A stretch of DNA of 64,000 nt, taken from Urophycis tenuis (lineage: Eukaryota > Chordata > Actinopteri > Gadiformes > Phycidae). How positions within the stretch are numbered: the first letter of the stretch is position 1; each line of letters opens with the position of its first letter. The stretch is taken from NCBI GenBank assembly GCA_036785325.1, contig JAXIVH010000001.1, forward strand, positions 2,458,344 through 2,522,343, written 5' to 3'. Under the pieces are notes generated by a model. That model did not search any database, was not told where the DNA came from, and saw only the letters and a program-made list of their open reading frames with translations. This document shows positions 1 to 12,500 of this stretch, one piece after another. The position numbers and the translations under genes were made by a program.

Positions 1-392
1 GGAGTCATGGTTCATGAACAGACTCAGTGTGAGGGAGTCATGGTTCATGTACAGACTCAGTGTGAGGGAGTCATGGTTCATGTACAGACTCAGTGTGAGG
101 GAGTCATGGTTCATGAACAGACTCAGTGTGAGGGAGTCATGGTTCATGTACAGACTCAGTGTGAGGGAGTCATGGTTCATGTACAGACTCAGTGTGAAGG
201 AGTCATGGTTCATGAACAGACTCAGTGTGAGGGAGTCATGGTTCATGTACAGACTCAGTGTGAGGGAGTCATGGTTCATGTAAAGACTCAGTGTGAGGGA
301 GTCATGGTTCATGAACAGACTCAGTGTGAGGGAGTCATGGTTCATGTACAGACTCAGCGTGAAGGAGTCATGGTTCAAGTACAGACTCAGTA
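1..392. repeat. 33-bp minisatellite, about 12 copies, with 3-unit higher-order periodicity
   Basis: A 33-bp unit containing GGAGTCATGGTTCATG and GACTCAGTGTGAG is repeated about 12 times. The unit is a multiple of three and stop-free in one frame, so it gives a long open frame of 11-residue repeats, which I take to be non-coding. Units alternate in the pattern GAACA, GTACA, GTACA (or a one-base variant), repeated four times, which is a 99-bp higher-order repeat. It lies in the vps54 intron after the exon at 606-661. Nothing else is recognisable up to 605. Confidence 0.9.
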
Positions 393-605
393 TGACTCAG
401 CCGGGGGTCTGCTTCATCACAAGAACATCACCTGGGATGCCGTGATGACGGCGAGGTCAACAACGAGGTAACAAAACTCTTACAACACAGCAATTGCTTA
501 ATTTGTGTTTTTGACATGCCATAGGTGCCACAGAGCGTGAGTTGAATGTATAATCTCAAATGAACAATCATCACATTATTGGGCCAAACAGCAGCTTGTA
601 CTTAC

Positions 606-3600
606 TTGGTGACGACCTCCGTGTCAATGTCCTGGATGTTGATCACACTGTCCACCACGCACTGTGAACACCAACACAAGAGGTGGAGACACACTCTGAA
701 GCAATGTGAAACTCCTACCCACTAGAACCCATGGGTGGATGTGTCAACAAACAAATCCCATGGTGAAAATTCACCCCCATAATAATTGTAGGACTCACAC
801 ATGTCATTTTAAATGTCTGTCAGTGATTGTTCATGTCACAACAATTGCTGAAGCCTTTCCTGGTGTGTTCAAATGGAACGGTATGGAATGGGGCAAAGAG
901 AGGGACTAATGTCTGGCCCACCATAGTAATGTAGAACATGTGGAGACCACACCTGATGGATAAAGAAACTGTTTGGAGAGTGTGTGGAGTGTGAGGATAA
1001 TCTGGAGAGAAAAAAAAAAGAATTGAAAAAAGTCCAGGCTTTGCAAAGCAGCGTGGATGAGGGGGAAATAGGACCCTCATGGGGCTGGTTATGTGCCCCC
1101 CAGCAGGAGGAGGCTGCAGAGGGATGGTGAGGACTGAACGCCCCCCCTCTGGTGTGAGTGGTGGGGGCTCCGCACCTGCGTGACAATGCCCTTGGCAGCC
1201 TGGATCATCTCCTCGTTGTAGATGTCCAGGAAGTCCAGTTTCCTCTGTCGCAGCAGTCCAAACACCAGGGACTCCAGCCGCTCCTGGGGACGGCAGCCAC
1301 GGCGTTCAGACACACCAAGTCATCCAAGACAGCATCCATGGCATTTCAGGGATTAGGAGTCCATCTGCACTATGTAACTTCTCTACCGCAGCAATTTACT
1401 CCATTAAAACATATCTGAGCCACAGTGTTTCTCAGGAATGAAACAGCCCATCCACGAGTCAATCCATGCAGGGAATTTTGCACAAATGTTATAAAAAAAT
1501 GTGATGGCTTGAAGTGTAGCTAGAAGTCAAGCCACTACAGGCTGCTCAGGGGGAAGCTATATAGTGCAGGATTTACTTCAGCAGTTGTTTTGGGTGGATT
1601 TGATTTCCAAAGATTAATCAAGACAATTTGTTTTGGACATGGGATTACAAGACCAAACTAGATTAAATCACACCAAATCGTATTTTGAACAGTTGCATTT
1701 GCAGATTAATCACCTGTGGTCATCTGGTTTAACCATAACAACGGACGCACCAAAAATATTAATTAACAAAGAATTAACAGATTGTCAAATTTGCTACAGT
1801 GCCCTTTGACTAGAAAGTAAATTAAATAGAGATTGATCCCATCCCTGTCCTTTACAGATTGCTTATGTTTCGAAATCCCACCTTCTCTGAAACCGCATTC
1901 AGTCTAGGCACCTGTGGTGGTGATGAGGGTATTGTCAGTGGGACACATGAGACTTAGCACAAACTAGCATACACTTCAACTAGCAATGGGTGGCGGAGCA
2001 CCATCAGGACACCATGTCTCTTAGCACACCTTCTCCAGGACATGGGGCTCCTCCCGGAGGCTCCTGTTCAGGTCACTGCGGGTGTACATGCTGAAGTCCT
2101 CCACCATCATCTTGTCAATGAGCTTCTCCAACTCACACAGCTGGGAGCCCAGATGTCTGAGAGGGTGTTTAGTATGTAGGAGAGGAGAGGAGAAAGTAAG
2201 TAGGACTTCACTGTACGACCATATCCACCTCATTAAAAGACCGCTTCGAGACAAGTCCTGCACGTCCTGAACGTTGTATTACAAATGAGGCCATCTGGAA
2301 TTCCAAGTCCAAATAAAATAGACATTTTTAAATTGATTTGCTACATACTTTCCATATACATCAATGAACAGCCACTAGTACAGTATGTATAGATATATAT
2401 ATACAGTATGTATATATACATATATTTATATAAAGGATGACGTGAAACAACGCTCTTGCTTTTGTTGAGTCGTCTCTGCATTCACAAATGAAGACATCAG
2501 ACATCAGCCGGTATCAGTGCCAAACTGATACCGGTGCTGGTGGTGGTTGGTGGTGTTGCTGTTGGTGGTGCTGGTGGTGTTGGTGGTGTTGGTGGTGGTG
2601 GTGGTGTTGGTGCTGGTGGTGCTGGTGGTGTTGGTGGTGCTGGTGGTGTTGGTGGTGGTGGTGGTGTTGGTGGTGTTGGTGCTGGTGGTGGTGTTGGTGC
2701 TGGTGGTGGTGTTGGTGGTGTTGGTGCTGGTGGTGTTGGTGCTGTTGGTGTTGGTGCTGGTGGTGTTGGTGGTGGTGGTGCTGTTGGTGTTGGTGCTGGT
2801 GGTGTTGGTGCTGGTGGTGTTGGTGCTGGTGGTGGTGTTGGTGGTGTTGGTGCTGTTGGTGTTGGTGCTGGTGGTGGTGGTGTTGGTGCTGGTGGTGTTG
2901 GTGCTGGTGGTGTTGGTGGTGTTGGTGCTGTTGGTGTTGGTGCTGGTGGTGTTGGTGCTGGTGGTGTTGGTGGTGGTGCTGGTGGTGCTGGTGGTGTTGG
3001 TGGTGGTGCTGGTGGTGCTGGTGTTGGTGCTGGTGGTGGTGGTGGTGGTGTTGGTGGTGCTGGTGGTGGTGTTGGTGCTGGTGGTGGTGTTGGTGGTGTT
3101 GGTGCTGGTGGTGCTGGTGGTGCTGGTGGTGTTAGTGGTGCTGGTGGTGTTGGTGGTGTTGGTGCTGGTGGTGTTGGTGCTGGTGGTGTTGGTGCTGGTG
3201 GTGCTGGTGGTGCTGGTGGTGCTGGTGCTGGTGGTGCTGGTGGTGGTGGTGTTGGTGCTGGTGGTGTTGGTGCTCGTGGTGCTGGTGGTGCTGGTGGTGG
3301 TGTTGTTGTTGTTGGTGTTGTTGTTGGTGCCGGCGGTGGCGGCCCCTACCTGAAGCTGTGGATGCCCTGCAGCTCCTGCTGCAGCACCTCCTTGGTGGTG
3401 GCGATGAGCTCCAGCGCGCCCACAAACTCGGAGGTGGCGAGCAGCAGCTGCACGGTGGGCTGCGTCTGGTGCACCGCCGCCATCAGCTTCAGCTTGTCGT
3501 ACAGCCGCGCGCAGTTGCTGCGCTCCAGCGCCGTGCGCAGCGCGCTCAGCGGCCCGCGGCACATCACGCGCTGCATGGCGGCCGTGCGGCGTCGCAGCAC

Positions 3601-6600
3601 CGCCACGGCGCTCTGGGTGCTGCTCAGCCGGTCCTGGAGCTCGTGCTGCGACGACATGGCGTGGAAGAAGGCCTCCGAGCGCAGAGAGATCTGCCGGGCG
3701 ATGCTCACCTCCACCACGTCCAGGTAGTGGCTGAGCTGGGGGGGGGGCACAGAATCATAAGGTTATCTTAAAGGAATACCGAGCCCAGGGGCACCCACCT
3801 CCTGGCACCTGGGAGCTACTTCACTGTGTAATACCAAGTTCAATACGTGTGCAATACGTCTGCTTGTTTGTTGTTTTTCAAATTCTTCACTTTCTTGTCA
3901 TCTTTGAACAGTGTGTGTTTGCAATTGCCATCATGGCTCCTTTCAAGACCTCCCTGTCCAAAAAGTCTTTTTTGGTCTTTATTGGCAGCTCTGAATTAAG
4001 TTTCAGTTGCTTTTTGAGTGACTTTCACCATTTTTCACCGGCCTCGTGAAAAATGACTGTTTGCCCAAAGCTGCTTTTAACCCCCGGGCCTTTTCTGCCC
4101 GTAGGGCACTGCTGGGTGGGCAGTTAGCATGGACGCTAGTGTGACAGCTTTTACTGTCGCAAAGCGTTTCCAAGTTTTCTTTCTTTTTTTGCTTTCTCCC
4201 CCTCCCCCTGTTACTTCCGTCAATAGAACCAACGTGACCTGCACGCCATCGCCTGCACTACCTGTAGTAGTAGAAGTAAAAAGTCACGTTGGTTCTATCA
4301 ACGGAGGTAACAGGGGGAGGGGGAGAGGATCTTTTGGGAGTGATGATATTACTGCACCGATGTCGAAGTGCTCCCGGGTGATATTTCGCCATACATTATA
4401 GTTATCCTTTTTTATCCGCTTAGAAAATTGCCATGTTTCATTTTGTGTACCATACTTGGGTCGAGTAACTACTCGCGTAACCGTATTTAAATAGGGAAAA
4501 CGTGGAAGTGCTTGGTTGCGTCTAACTTCACCCCCGTTTGGATCCTAAGGAATATACTGGGCCAAGCTACATGCTATCGAAGTGGAGCAGCGTGCCAGAG
4601 CGATCGAGTGCACGCATGAAAGCGAGAGAGGTATGTATCAACTCATCTAAGATCAGGGAAGAACGTAGTTCAGTATGGACAAACGGTGGCGTTTTCCTTT
4701 AACAATGCTTTTGTTCTGACCTTGATTCCCCCACCATTTCACTACATAGAACGGCTCCTCTCTGGTGAACCTCACTTCTCTCCACATGCACAGTATAAAA
4801 CCTGACAACTGAACCTGTGAACTTTATTCACATCTTTCCCAAACATCCCAAACAACATGAATCCTTTGCCAACTTCAATTCAAATCATTCAACTATTAGT
4901 CAGTTTCCAAATTAAGCTTGACAATGTGGAGCGAAATGCTTTGATTGACTTTCCTATTATGGTAATAAAAATGATTAAAAGTCAAATAAAAACAGAAGAA
5001 ATGAGGAAGAAGAAATGAATGAGTGAGGCCCTACCTTCTCCTGCAGCAGTCTGGAGGAGGCCATGTCCCGGCTGCTCTTGCCCCCAGCAGCACTGTTGAA
5101 GTGGGACCAGGGCAGCACGGCGTTGAAGGTGGCCGGGTCCTCCAGCGCAAACTCAGGCTTCATGAAGATCTGCCAGGTTCACAGGACATCAGTCAGGTGT
5201 CCCAGACCAGACATCAGTCGGGTGTCAGTAAGGTGTCCCAGACCAGACATCAGTCGGGTGTCAGTAAGGTGTCCCAGACCAGACATCAGTCAGGTGTCAG
5301 TAAGGTGTCCCAGACCAGACATCAGTCAGGTGTCAGTAAGGTGTCCCAGACCAGACATCAGTGAGGTGTCCCAGACAGGACATCAGTCAGGTGTCCCAGA
5401 CCAGACATCAGTCAGGTGTCCCAGACCGGACATCAGTCAGGTGTCCCAGACAGGACATCAGTCAGGTGTCCCAGACCAGACATCAGTCAGGTGTCCCAGA
5501 CCGGACATCAGTCAGGTGTCCCAGACAGGACATCAGTCAGGTGTCCCAGACCAGACAGAACATCACAAGGGACCACAACAGACCACCATTTGGTCAGGAG
5601 AAAGCAGAGCAAACAAGCAAACAAAAACAACATTTAATAACAAAAAACATAACAGCTATTTTTAATTCCCCCAAAGTAACTTGCTGCAACTCCAGTGTGT
5701 CACCACAGGTGACACACTGGAGTCCTTTCCTGAGTTTACAGATGAGCATTAGTAATGTCCTCTTATCTAACGGAATGCTCTCAGGAAACAGAAAGAAAGA
5801 CCTGCTACCTGTGGCTGTGGCCACCCTGTAATAAGCCTGGCCCATCATCTGATTCTGCCTGAATGAAATGATTGGTTGGCCTCCCTGTCTGTTTTCAGCA
5901 ACCTGCGCAGACTCTGCCCGTGCAGTCATTGCAACATAGCAACACACAAAAACAAACTATGCAATGCATTTAAGAAATGTGTTTTCAGGACAGCTGTCAC
6001 CACATGGACACAATCCAAGTAATCAACAGGGAAGTGGAGCTCTTACCTTTGGGACCTGTTCCAGCTCTGCCCTTGATTTTTCTACAGAGAGGAGAGTGAG
6101 AACAACAACCATGAACGTCCAGGAGAATATTAACGTTCAAAAGTCCACCTTTTCACAGAAGCATCATTATAGGATAAATACAGGTGTCGCTCATAACGCT
6201 AATTATGGGTCTGACAGTTGTGGGCATAGTCATACAAACATGGGTGCCACACTGGCATTGGGCGCCATGTTGGGAAGGGCAGGACTGGCCTGTAATTAAA
6301 TATGAGTAAACAGGGGAGTGGTGGTTATTCTGGACACAAAGCACTTTGAGTTACATTTTTCAAGCCATTTCAATTTGCGTTTTCCATTCATGGGTTCACT
6401 GAACTACGTTGAGGCGAGTAGTGTTTTACAACACAAAGCTATTGTCTATCGCAGAGTACACGAGTACAACAAAACAAAGTGTTTTGTTGTACTCGTGCCC
6501 TGTGTATCAGAGTCCTGAATCCACTGCACTTCCTTGTTTACAGTGCAGTGTGTTGTTGATGACTCCTTGGTCATCATCACATTCAAGCAACAACAAACTG

Positions 6601-8211
6601 CTTCAGTTCAACTGACACGTTACCAAGTTGTTCACAGTAAGGTAATAAGTAAGGCATTATTTTGGTGCTGGCGGTGCACCAAAATGTTGTAAACTTTGAG
6701 TTCAATCCAGCAAATGGTTAGCAGTGACTAAGGACTTTATGTTCAGACTTGGTAACAAGCGTACAGATAGCAGGTGAAACAGTGCTGAGTAGCAGACCCA
6801 GAATGAGAGACAACTGTGTTTCTGGTAGGATGACACCTCTGTAGAAAGGGTCTATGGTCGGTCCAGGATATTCCAGCAGATGGTTTGGTGACAGTGTGCT
6901 TCGCCGTGATCGGTCGCACCACTCGCACCAGGTCAGAGTAGCTGCCATGGCAACTGCGGCACGTCGCTCAATAATGCATACCGTTGTTAGTGGTGATACT
7001 GGAGACGGCGTCCGCGTCGTCTTTGTTGGGGCAGATCGCCTTGCAGCGCTCATGGATTCTCTCCCTCTGTGAACACAGACAACACGTGGCGTCAGGAACA
7101 CGCAGGGCTGGTTATGAAGAACAACACGCAGACTAAAGACTTCCAAGGACTTCTGGAGGCGGGAGGCTTGAATGTGTCAACCTGAATGGTCTCAAGCAGC
7201 CACAAGGACATAACAAGGATGACATTGTGACGTATTAGGATGGCTTTAACAAGGAGATTACACACTGCAGCATGCTGACTATTGTTATGTTATGATCAGG
7301 ACAAGGACTTTCTCTCATGTTAAATCCAAATGAAGAACATCTACGATACAGAGCACACTGTGCTCCGACTGGGCCTGGGCCCAGAGTCGAGCGGCCCGCT
7401 GACTGACTGAGAGGTGCGGGGCGGTGTGTACCTGGGCGGTCTCCTGCAGGTAGGGCCCAAAGTCTTCCCTGGTGATGTTGGGCAGGTAGAAGGAGGGCAT
7501 CACCTCCGTGTCGGCAAAGTCCAGGCCCCAGGACTTGGTGAAGAAGTCCGACTCGCGCTTGGCCAGCCGGGGGTCGTTGAGGGCGGCCGGCAGGTTGACC
7601 TTGGAGCTGTACACCGTCCAGCGGCCGTGCTCCGACACCAGGGAGGGGCCCTCGCACAGGCCCCGCGCCTCCACTGAGGAAACACAGGGGGCTCGCATTA
7701 GGTGAGTGAGTGAGTGAGTGAGTGAGTGAGTGAGTGAGTGAGTGAGTGAGTGAGTGAGTGAGTGAGTGAGTGAGTGAGTGAGTGAGTGAGTGAGTGAGTG
7801 AGTGAGTGAGTGAGTGAGTGAGTGAGTGAGTGAGTGAGTGAGTGAGTGAGTGAGTGAGTGAGTGAGTGAGTGAGTGAGTGAGTGAGTGAGTGAGTGAGTG
7901 AGTGAGTGAGTGAGTGAGTGAGTGAGTGAGTGAGTGAGTGAGTGAGAGAGAGAGAGAGAGAGAGTGAGTGAGTGAGTGAGTGAGTGAGTGAGTGAGTGAG
8001 TGAGTGAGAGAGAGAGAGAGAGAGAGAGAGTGAGTGAGTGAGTGAGTGAGTGGGTGGGCTGACCGACGGTGGGCTCCTTGGGGCAGACGTCGGGCAGCGA
8101 CCGGACAGGCCGTTGCCGTGGCGGCGAGACCTCCCGCTCCTTGCGGAACATCCCGTCTGGTCCTCCAGCGGCTGGGCGGGGCAGCGCCGAGGAGCCGTGG
8201 CTGGACGCCAT
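606..8211 (-). CDS. vps54: vps54, GARP complex subunit (first nine coding exons; 3' part outside window)
   Basis: Vps54 is a subunit of the GARP complex, which tethers endosome-derived vesicles at the trans-Golgi network. Coding exons on the minus strand, in transcript order: 8064-8211, 7432-7673, 6982-7066, 6047-6081, 5035-5169, 3350-3735, 2030-2156, 1176-1283, 606-661. All junctions are GT/AG and the phases join without a frameshift (1322 nt, about 440 residues of roughly 970 in the family). The start is the ATG at 8211, because it opens with MASSH as in mammalian VPS54. An acceptor-like CAG just upstream (about 8236) implies a noncoding 5' exon. Recognisable blocks include SLPDVCPKEP, WTVYSSKVNLPAALNDPR, RESDFFTK, ISLRSEAFFHAM, VHQTQPTVQ, EVLQQELQGIHSF and LVFGLL. 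Exon 4 is a 35-nt microexon. Three introns hold large tandem arrays close to splice sites. The family call is secure; the gene is cut by the window edge, not truncated. Confidence 0.95.
2532..3336. repeat. GGT/GCT/GTT trinucleotide-type array
   Basis: About 800 bp made almost only of GGT, GCT and GTT triplets. All frames stay open, giving apparent poly-Gly/Val/Ala or Cys/Trp proteins on one strand and Thr/Asn/Ser or His/Gln proteins on the other; these are artefacts of composition. The array lies in a vps54 intron and ends about 14 bp from the donor of the exon at 3350-3735, so the intron begins with ACC/AAC triplets on the gene strand. Confidence 0.95.
4196..4325. repeat. Long imperfect inverted repeat (43-bp arms, 44-bp loop)
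   Basis: Arm 4196-4238 pairs with 4283-4325 with three mismatches by eye. The arms start CTCCCCCTCCCCCTG and include AGAACCAACGTGAC near the loop. It lies in a vps54 intron, inside about 1.3 kb (3740-5034) that otherwise shows nothing I recognise. It could be a MITE-like element or a fold-back; no flanking duplication was seen. Confidence 0.7.
5179..5566. repeat. 25/36-bp compound minisatellite next to a vps54 exon
   Basis: Two related units alternate: a 25-bp unit around CAGGTGTCCCAGACCAGACA and a 36-bp version with an extra GTGTCAGTAAG block. The array starts about 10 bp upstream (gene sense) of the acceptor of the vps54 exon at 5035-5169. The open frames through it are repeat shadows. The following intron sequence to 6046 holds only a short hairpin at 5689-5723. 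Confidence 0.9.
5689..5723. other. Perfect 15-bp-arm hairpin in vps54 intron
   Basis: Arm 5689-5703 (ACTCCAGTGTGTCAC) is exactly complementary to 5709-5723, with loop CACAG. No gene or element boundary was recognised here. Confidence 0.75.
6459..6497. other. Perfect 17-bp-arm hairpin in vps54 intron
   Basis: Arm 6459-6475 (CACGAGTACAACAAAAC) is exactly complementary to 6481-6497, with loop AAAGT. It lies in the intron between the exons at 6047-6081 and 6982-7066, where nothing else was identified. Confidence 0.8.
7702..8053. repeat. (TGAG)n / (GA)n microsatellite filling vps54 intron 1
   Basis: About 350 bp of TGAG tetranucleotide with two short GA tracts (near 7946-7963 and 8006-8029). It occupies about 90% of the 390-bp intron between the first two vps54 coding exons, starting 10 bp after the donor and ending 28 bp before the acceptor. 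Apparent Ser/Leu/Thr/His proteins read through it are artefacts. Confidence 0.97.
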
Positions 8212-8769
8212 GGGAACTCCCCTCCCGGGAGGCTAGCTGGGCCACCACGCACACACACAGCACAGCAGGGCTTCAACATGACATGCCTCCCCCCGTCCTG
8301 CTCTCCTGCTCTCCAGCGCTGAGCGCAGCAGCTGACACACAACACTTCTTTACTGAACCACGTTGACCCCAGAAGTCTTTGGGTTGACAAGGAGTTGTGT
8401 GGGTCATTTGATTTTGTTTGCAGTGACCTTCAATCACTGCCGGTCAGATGATTATCAAAAACATCTGCACAACCCTAGATGACGCGTCATATAAGCACCG
8501 GGTAAGTCACCTGGAAAGGCAGCAGAAATGCAAACTGCATACTTGAACAATGTCCATCAGTGACTGCAACATATTCATTGTGTATTGAATTTGAAAAAAA
8601 GTGGTTTCTATGTGTTTCTCCATTAGAAACCCCGGATCACTTGAACACTTCAAGGTAGAAATCGAGGTCAATGATTTCAGGTTTTTAGGAAAATCCTAGA
8701 TCCACAATTTAAATGTGATAACTACATAAAAAAAAACTGTGATGATCAAGCATGTAACATTGCCACCGA

Positions 8770-9296
8770 GCATTTAAAATGGGTACTGCATTCCCAATCC
8801 ACACTAAGACACAGTGTCTGCCCACCCCCTCCACGCATTCATAACAAGTAGATTAGATTACTGTAATGGTTTATTCACTGGACTCCCCAAATCAAGTATT
8901 CAAAGGTTACAACTAATTCAAAATGCAGCTGCACGTATTCTTACTGGTACCAAGAAATATCAACACATCACACCCATTCTTAAATCTTTGCACTGGTTAC
9001 CCGTTAGAACAAGAATCGATTTCAAAATACTGCTCCTGGTTTATAAAGCACTACATGGCCTTGCACCTCAGTACATTAGACATGCTCATCACTTACACCC
9101 CAGCAAGAACACTCCGGTCAACAGGCAGTGGCAATTTACTCATCCCCCGCACCAGATCCAAAGAAGGGGAGGCAGCTTTTAGTGTATACGCCCCAAAAAA
9201 ATGGAACACCCTGCCTGACACAGTTAGACATGCCACATCACTAGCCATCTTTAAAAACAGACTAAAAACCTATCTTTTCTCAACAACATTCTGTTG

Positions 9297-9334
<38 letters not shown>

Positions 9335-9536
9335 ATGTGTGGTTGTGTGAGTGGGTGCACATGTATGAGTATGTATATTGTTTACTTTCACTTGTACTCT
9401 TGAATTGTCTATTAATTGATCTATATATGTAAAATGTTTTTATTGTAACTATGTAACTGTGAAGCACATTGAGTCTGCCTTGTGCATGAAATGCGCTTTA
9501 TAAATAAAATTGAATTGAATTGCATTGAATTGAGCC
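8770..9536 (+). mobile_element. L2-type LINE, 5'-truncated C-terminal reverse-transcriptase fragment with 3' tail
   Basis: Translated blocks RLDYCNGLFTGLPKS, RLQLIQNAAARILTGT, LHWLPVRTRIDFKILLL and KTYLFSTTF are typical of the C-terminal end of L2-clade non-LTR ORF2. A frameshift near 9080-9095 separates the first part from the part with WNTLPDTVRHATS, so the copy is dead. A (GT)n tract at 9300-9334 and a tail ending in repeats of ATTGAATTGA at about 9508-9533 mark the 3' end. It lies upstream of the vps54 coding start, possibly in its first intron. Confidence 0.85.
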
Positions 9537-12500
9537 AAAGCTCCTGCGGGTTGCCAGGTTGAAGACACTGAAGAAAAACGAGCACAAGACAAGCCGAGCA
9601 CAACTTTATAAGATCATTTATTCTGTTTGGACAATGACAAGCGACAACGAGTCCTACCCTATACGTTGACCAGCTAATGCATACGGTGTCATTTATGGTT
9701 TGCAAATCCTAAACCCATGTGCCATCCGTCTTGATATCCTTCTGGGTTCTGAGTTGTCTTCATCTTTCAAACGCAACTCCAACATTACTCCAACTTCTAC
9801 CCAACATGCAACAAGCTCCAGTTCTGGTCACAAAGCTTTTTCAAGGCTTTTTAGGTCGGGTAGCATCTAGAACAATCTCAGTTTTTCCAGTTTGTTTGCT
9901 TCCTCCCGTGGGTACAGCATGCTGTCTGTGTGCCAATTTGTTTCATATCTGGCAACCCGGAGCACTGGGGACAATGGTGAATCATAACACACCAAAACAA
10001 ACCCTCCTACTCAGACATGCCGCTGCTTTGTTTTGCTTACTTAATCTCTCTGCTGACATATAACGGTCATTTTTTGATTTAGTACAGTACATTTGTTTTA
10101 TATCTCCTTGAACAGTTTCAAGGTAGGGGCTCAAGCGTCAGCATCTACAATCAGACAACTCACATCCTTAACCATCGGGCAGTGGAAACAATGCCTTCAC
10201 AGTGCCATCACTGTCACATATAAACAGATACGCTGTACTGACGTTTTGAGAGCTCGTTCTTTTTTCTCAAATTAGTTTTCAAATACATCAACAGACGACC
10301 CTGAACCTAATTTTCCAGATATAATCCAAAGACAGTAAGAGTAACTTGGAGCATGGTGAATGGAAACTGTATAATGCTACATTGTAGATCTAAGTTTCAA
10401 CTATCAGCATTGCCTGTAAAGGGCTGTCAACTCTGGAACACATTACCAAATTAAATCTAAATAATTCCAGATATTAACTATTTTACAATAACAAAAAGAA
10501 GCAAACCATAGCTGTACCAATATTCGGTCAATTGTACTCTATACTACTATTGGTGTATGGCGTATGTGTATTGTATTGGTGTATAGTTGTTGTATGTTGA
10601 GTGTGTATTTCGTTGTTTTGCCATATTGTTAGTGTATTGTGGTTTTATCATACTGAAAGCTCTATATTAAAATCACACTGTAGATGAAAAAGCCCAACTA
10701 GAGACGAAGAGTTGAAGATTAAGAGATTAAGATTAAGACTAAGAGTTGAAAATTAGCAATAGCTATAAACTCTCTGATAAGGTCTCATTTCCATGCCCTT
10801 ATTGGAATTAACTATAAATAAAACATAACACCTAAGGATTTAGAGAAACACCAGAACACCAAGACGAAAATCGACACGTGAGAGCCATTTTACAAAAACA
10901 GGAACTGAAACAAGTGTTACCTCAAATAGTCAAAATATTAAAAGAAAGAGACCAGCATGGCTGAACCTCTAGTCCACACCTGAGACATCAGCTGATCTCG
11001 ACTGGAGGCTTTTGCCTCAGTCAACTATAAGGATGTGCCCTAAACACAATCTTAGTAACTAGTTAGTATACATTAATTGTATTTAGATTTCAACATTTGG
11101 CGGATATTGATACAGAAAACATGTTTGTTATCAGACTGGTATCCAGTAAAGCTGCTTAATGTGGTTTCCCAGTAATAAAGTGAGTGACCTGGCACCAATT
11201 ACATCCAATTAGATGAAGCTCAGGGACAACAACCCAGATGTTGACTATCTGATCCAGTTATAAGTTTACATATGTCTGGAAACATCTTCCCTTTGATGTC
11301 ATCTCAATCCACTGGTAAATGATGAACGTATCGTCATGCCAACCCTAGACACTGACACCAACTACACACAGGGAGACTGTCTGGGACTGGTGACATTAAT
11401 TACACCCTGCTCAGTCTATAACATACCTCCCCGTAGAGAGGGGGGGCTAGCTGATGGTCTGTCACCGTCCTGTCCGTGTGTCTGTCCAGCTACAGCCTCA
11501 ACCACCAAACTCAATTCTCTGGCTGGAAAAAAAATAGTCAGGCAGTTTGCACTTGTGTCCACTTTAGAGGCATTTTTCATGGACAGCCCCCTTTTGGTAA
11601 AACAAAACACTTTTCTAGGACCAGCATGTATTCCCATTCCCAGACCTGTGAGTCCCATATATTGTAGGCAGATCGCCTGGCCATTTGAAACTCAAACATT
11701 TCAACCTGTACCTATTCCACTGGTTGCCCTAATGTTACCACTTTCTGTTTCTCAACTGGCAGTTGAGTTCTTTTAACATGCAAAATAAAACCCTACAGAG
11801 CACGGTTCAGAGTAGTCTAACTGACAACAAAATGGCCTGGGCAGTTAGAAGATCAGTCAAAGCCACCAAGGGAAATTCAAGAACGAAAACAGCTAATGTG
11901 CTTGTTGTCAGGCAAATAAAAGTCAGGCGGAAATGCCCTTCAGGGGATCACATGCACAATGAACCGGCTCATTATATGTAGACAACATAATGCACCACAT
12001 GCAGAACGGCTACGACTGAACCCAACATTAGGGTAAAAGTAGGTGTGCGATAACATGTCATGTGACAAGCATGAACATTGACATAGGTCTTCCATGGGTG
12101 TAATGACCAGTCAACATGTAGAAGTAACAACCAGGTCATCTTATTTTAATGGTTATTGTTTGACGCTTGATTTGCAGGCTGCACTACAACTCCACTCTAC
12201 ATGCGACTACATCTTTAAGTCACAATGAATATATGCAGACATGGGGATAATTTCCCCTTCAACAATGATACATATGATACACAATGTAACGTTACTAGTT
12301 AATAAAGCAGAGTAAATGAATGGCAATTGAGAAAACCCAAGCGAACAAACCAGTTATTCCACACTATAGAAATGTAATCGGACTAAGTTTAATGACGACG
12401 AGATCATGGCGAATCATTATTCACGGAAGCGTACGGTTCGCGAGAAAGTTAACTATTCAACCCTAGCTTGAGTTACCAATAGTAGATGCTAATGTTGACA

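Noticed and set aside
1..400. CRISPR-like regular repeats
   Set aside because: All regular arrays here are head-to-tail without unique spacers and sit in a vertebrate genome; they are minisatellites.
2488..3727. Long Gly/Val/Ala-, Cys/Trp- and Thr/Asn-rich open frames
   Set aside because: They are translations of a GGT/GCT/GTT array with no stops in any frame; the real coding exon here is vps54 on minus at 3350-3735.
7235..8390. Ser/Leu/Thr/His repeat proteins on minus
   Set aside because: Translation of the TGAG microsatellite joining two real vps54 exons through an intron that has good splice sites.
11336..11776. 146-codon open frame in the vps54 upstream region
   Set aside because: No recognisable domain, no supporting neighbours, ordinary composition; likely chance.
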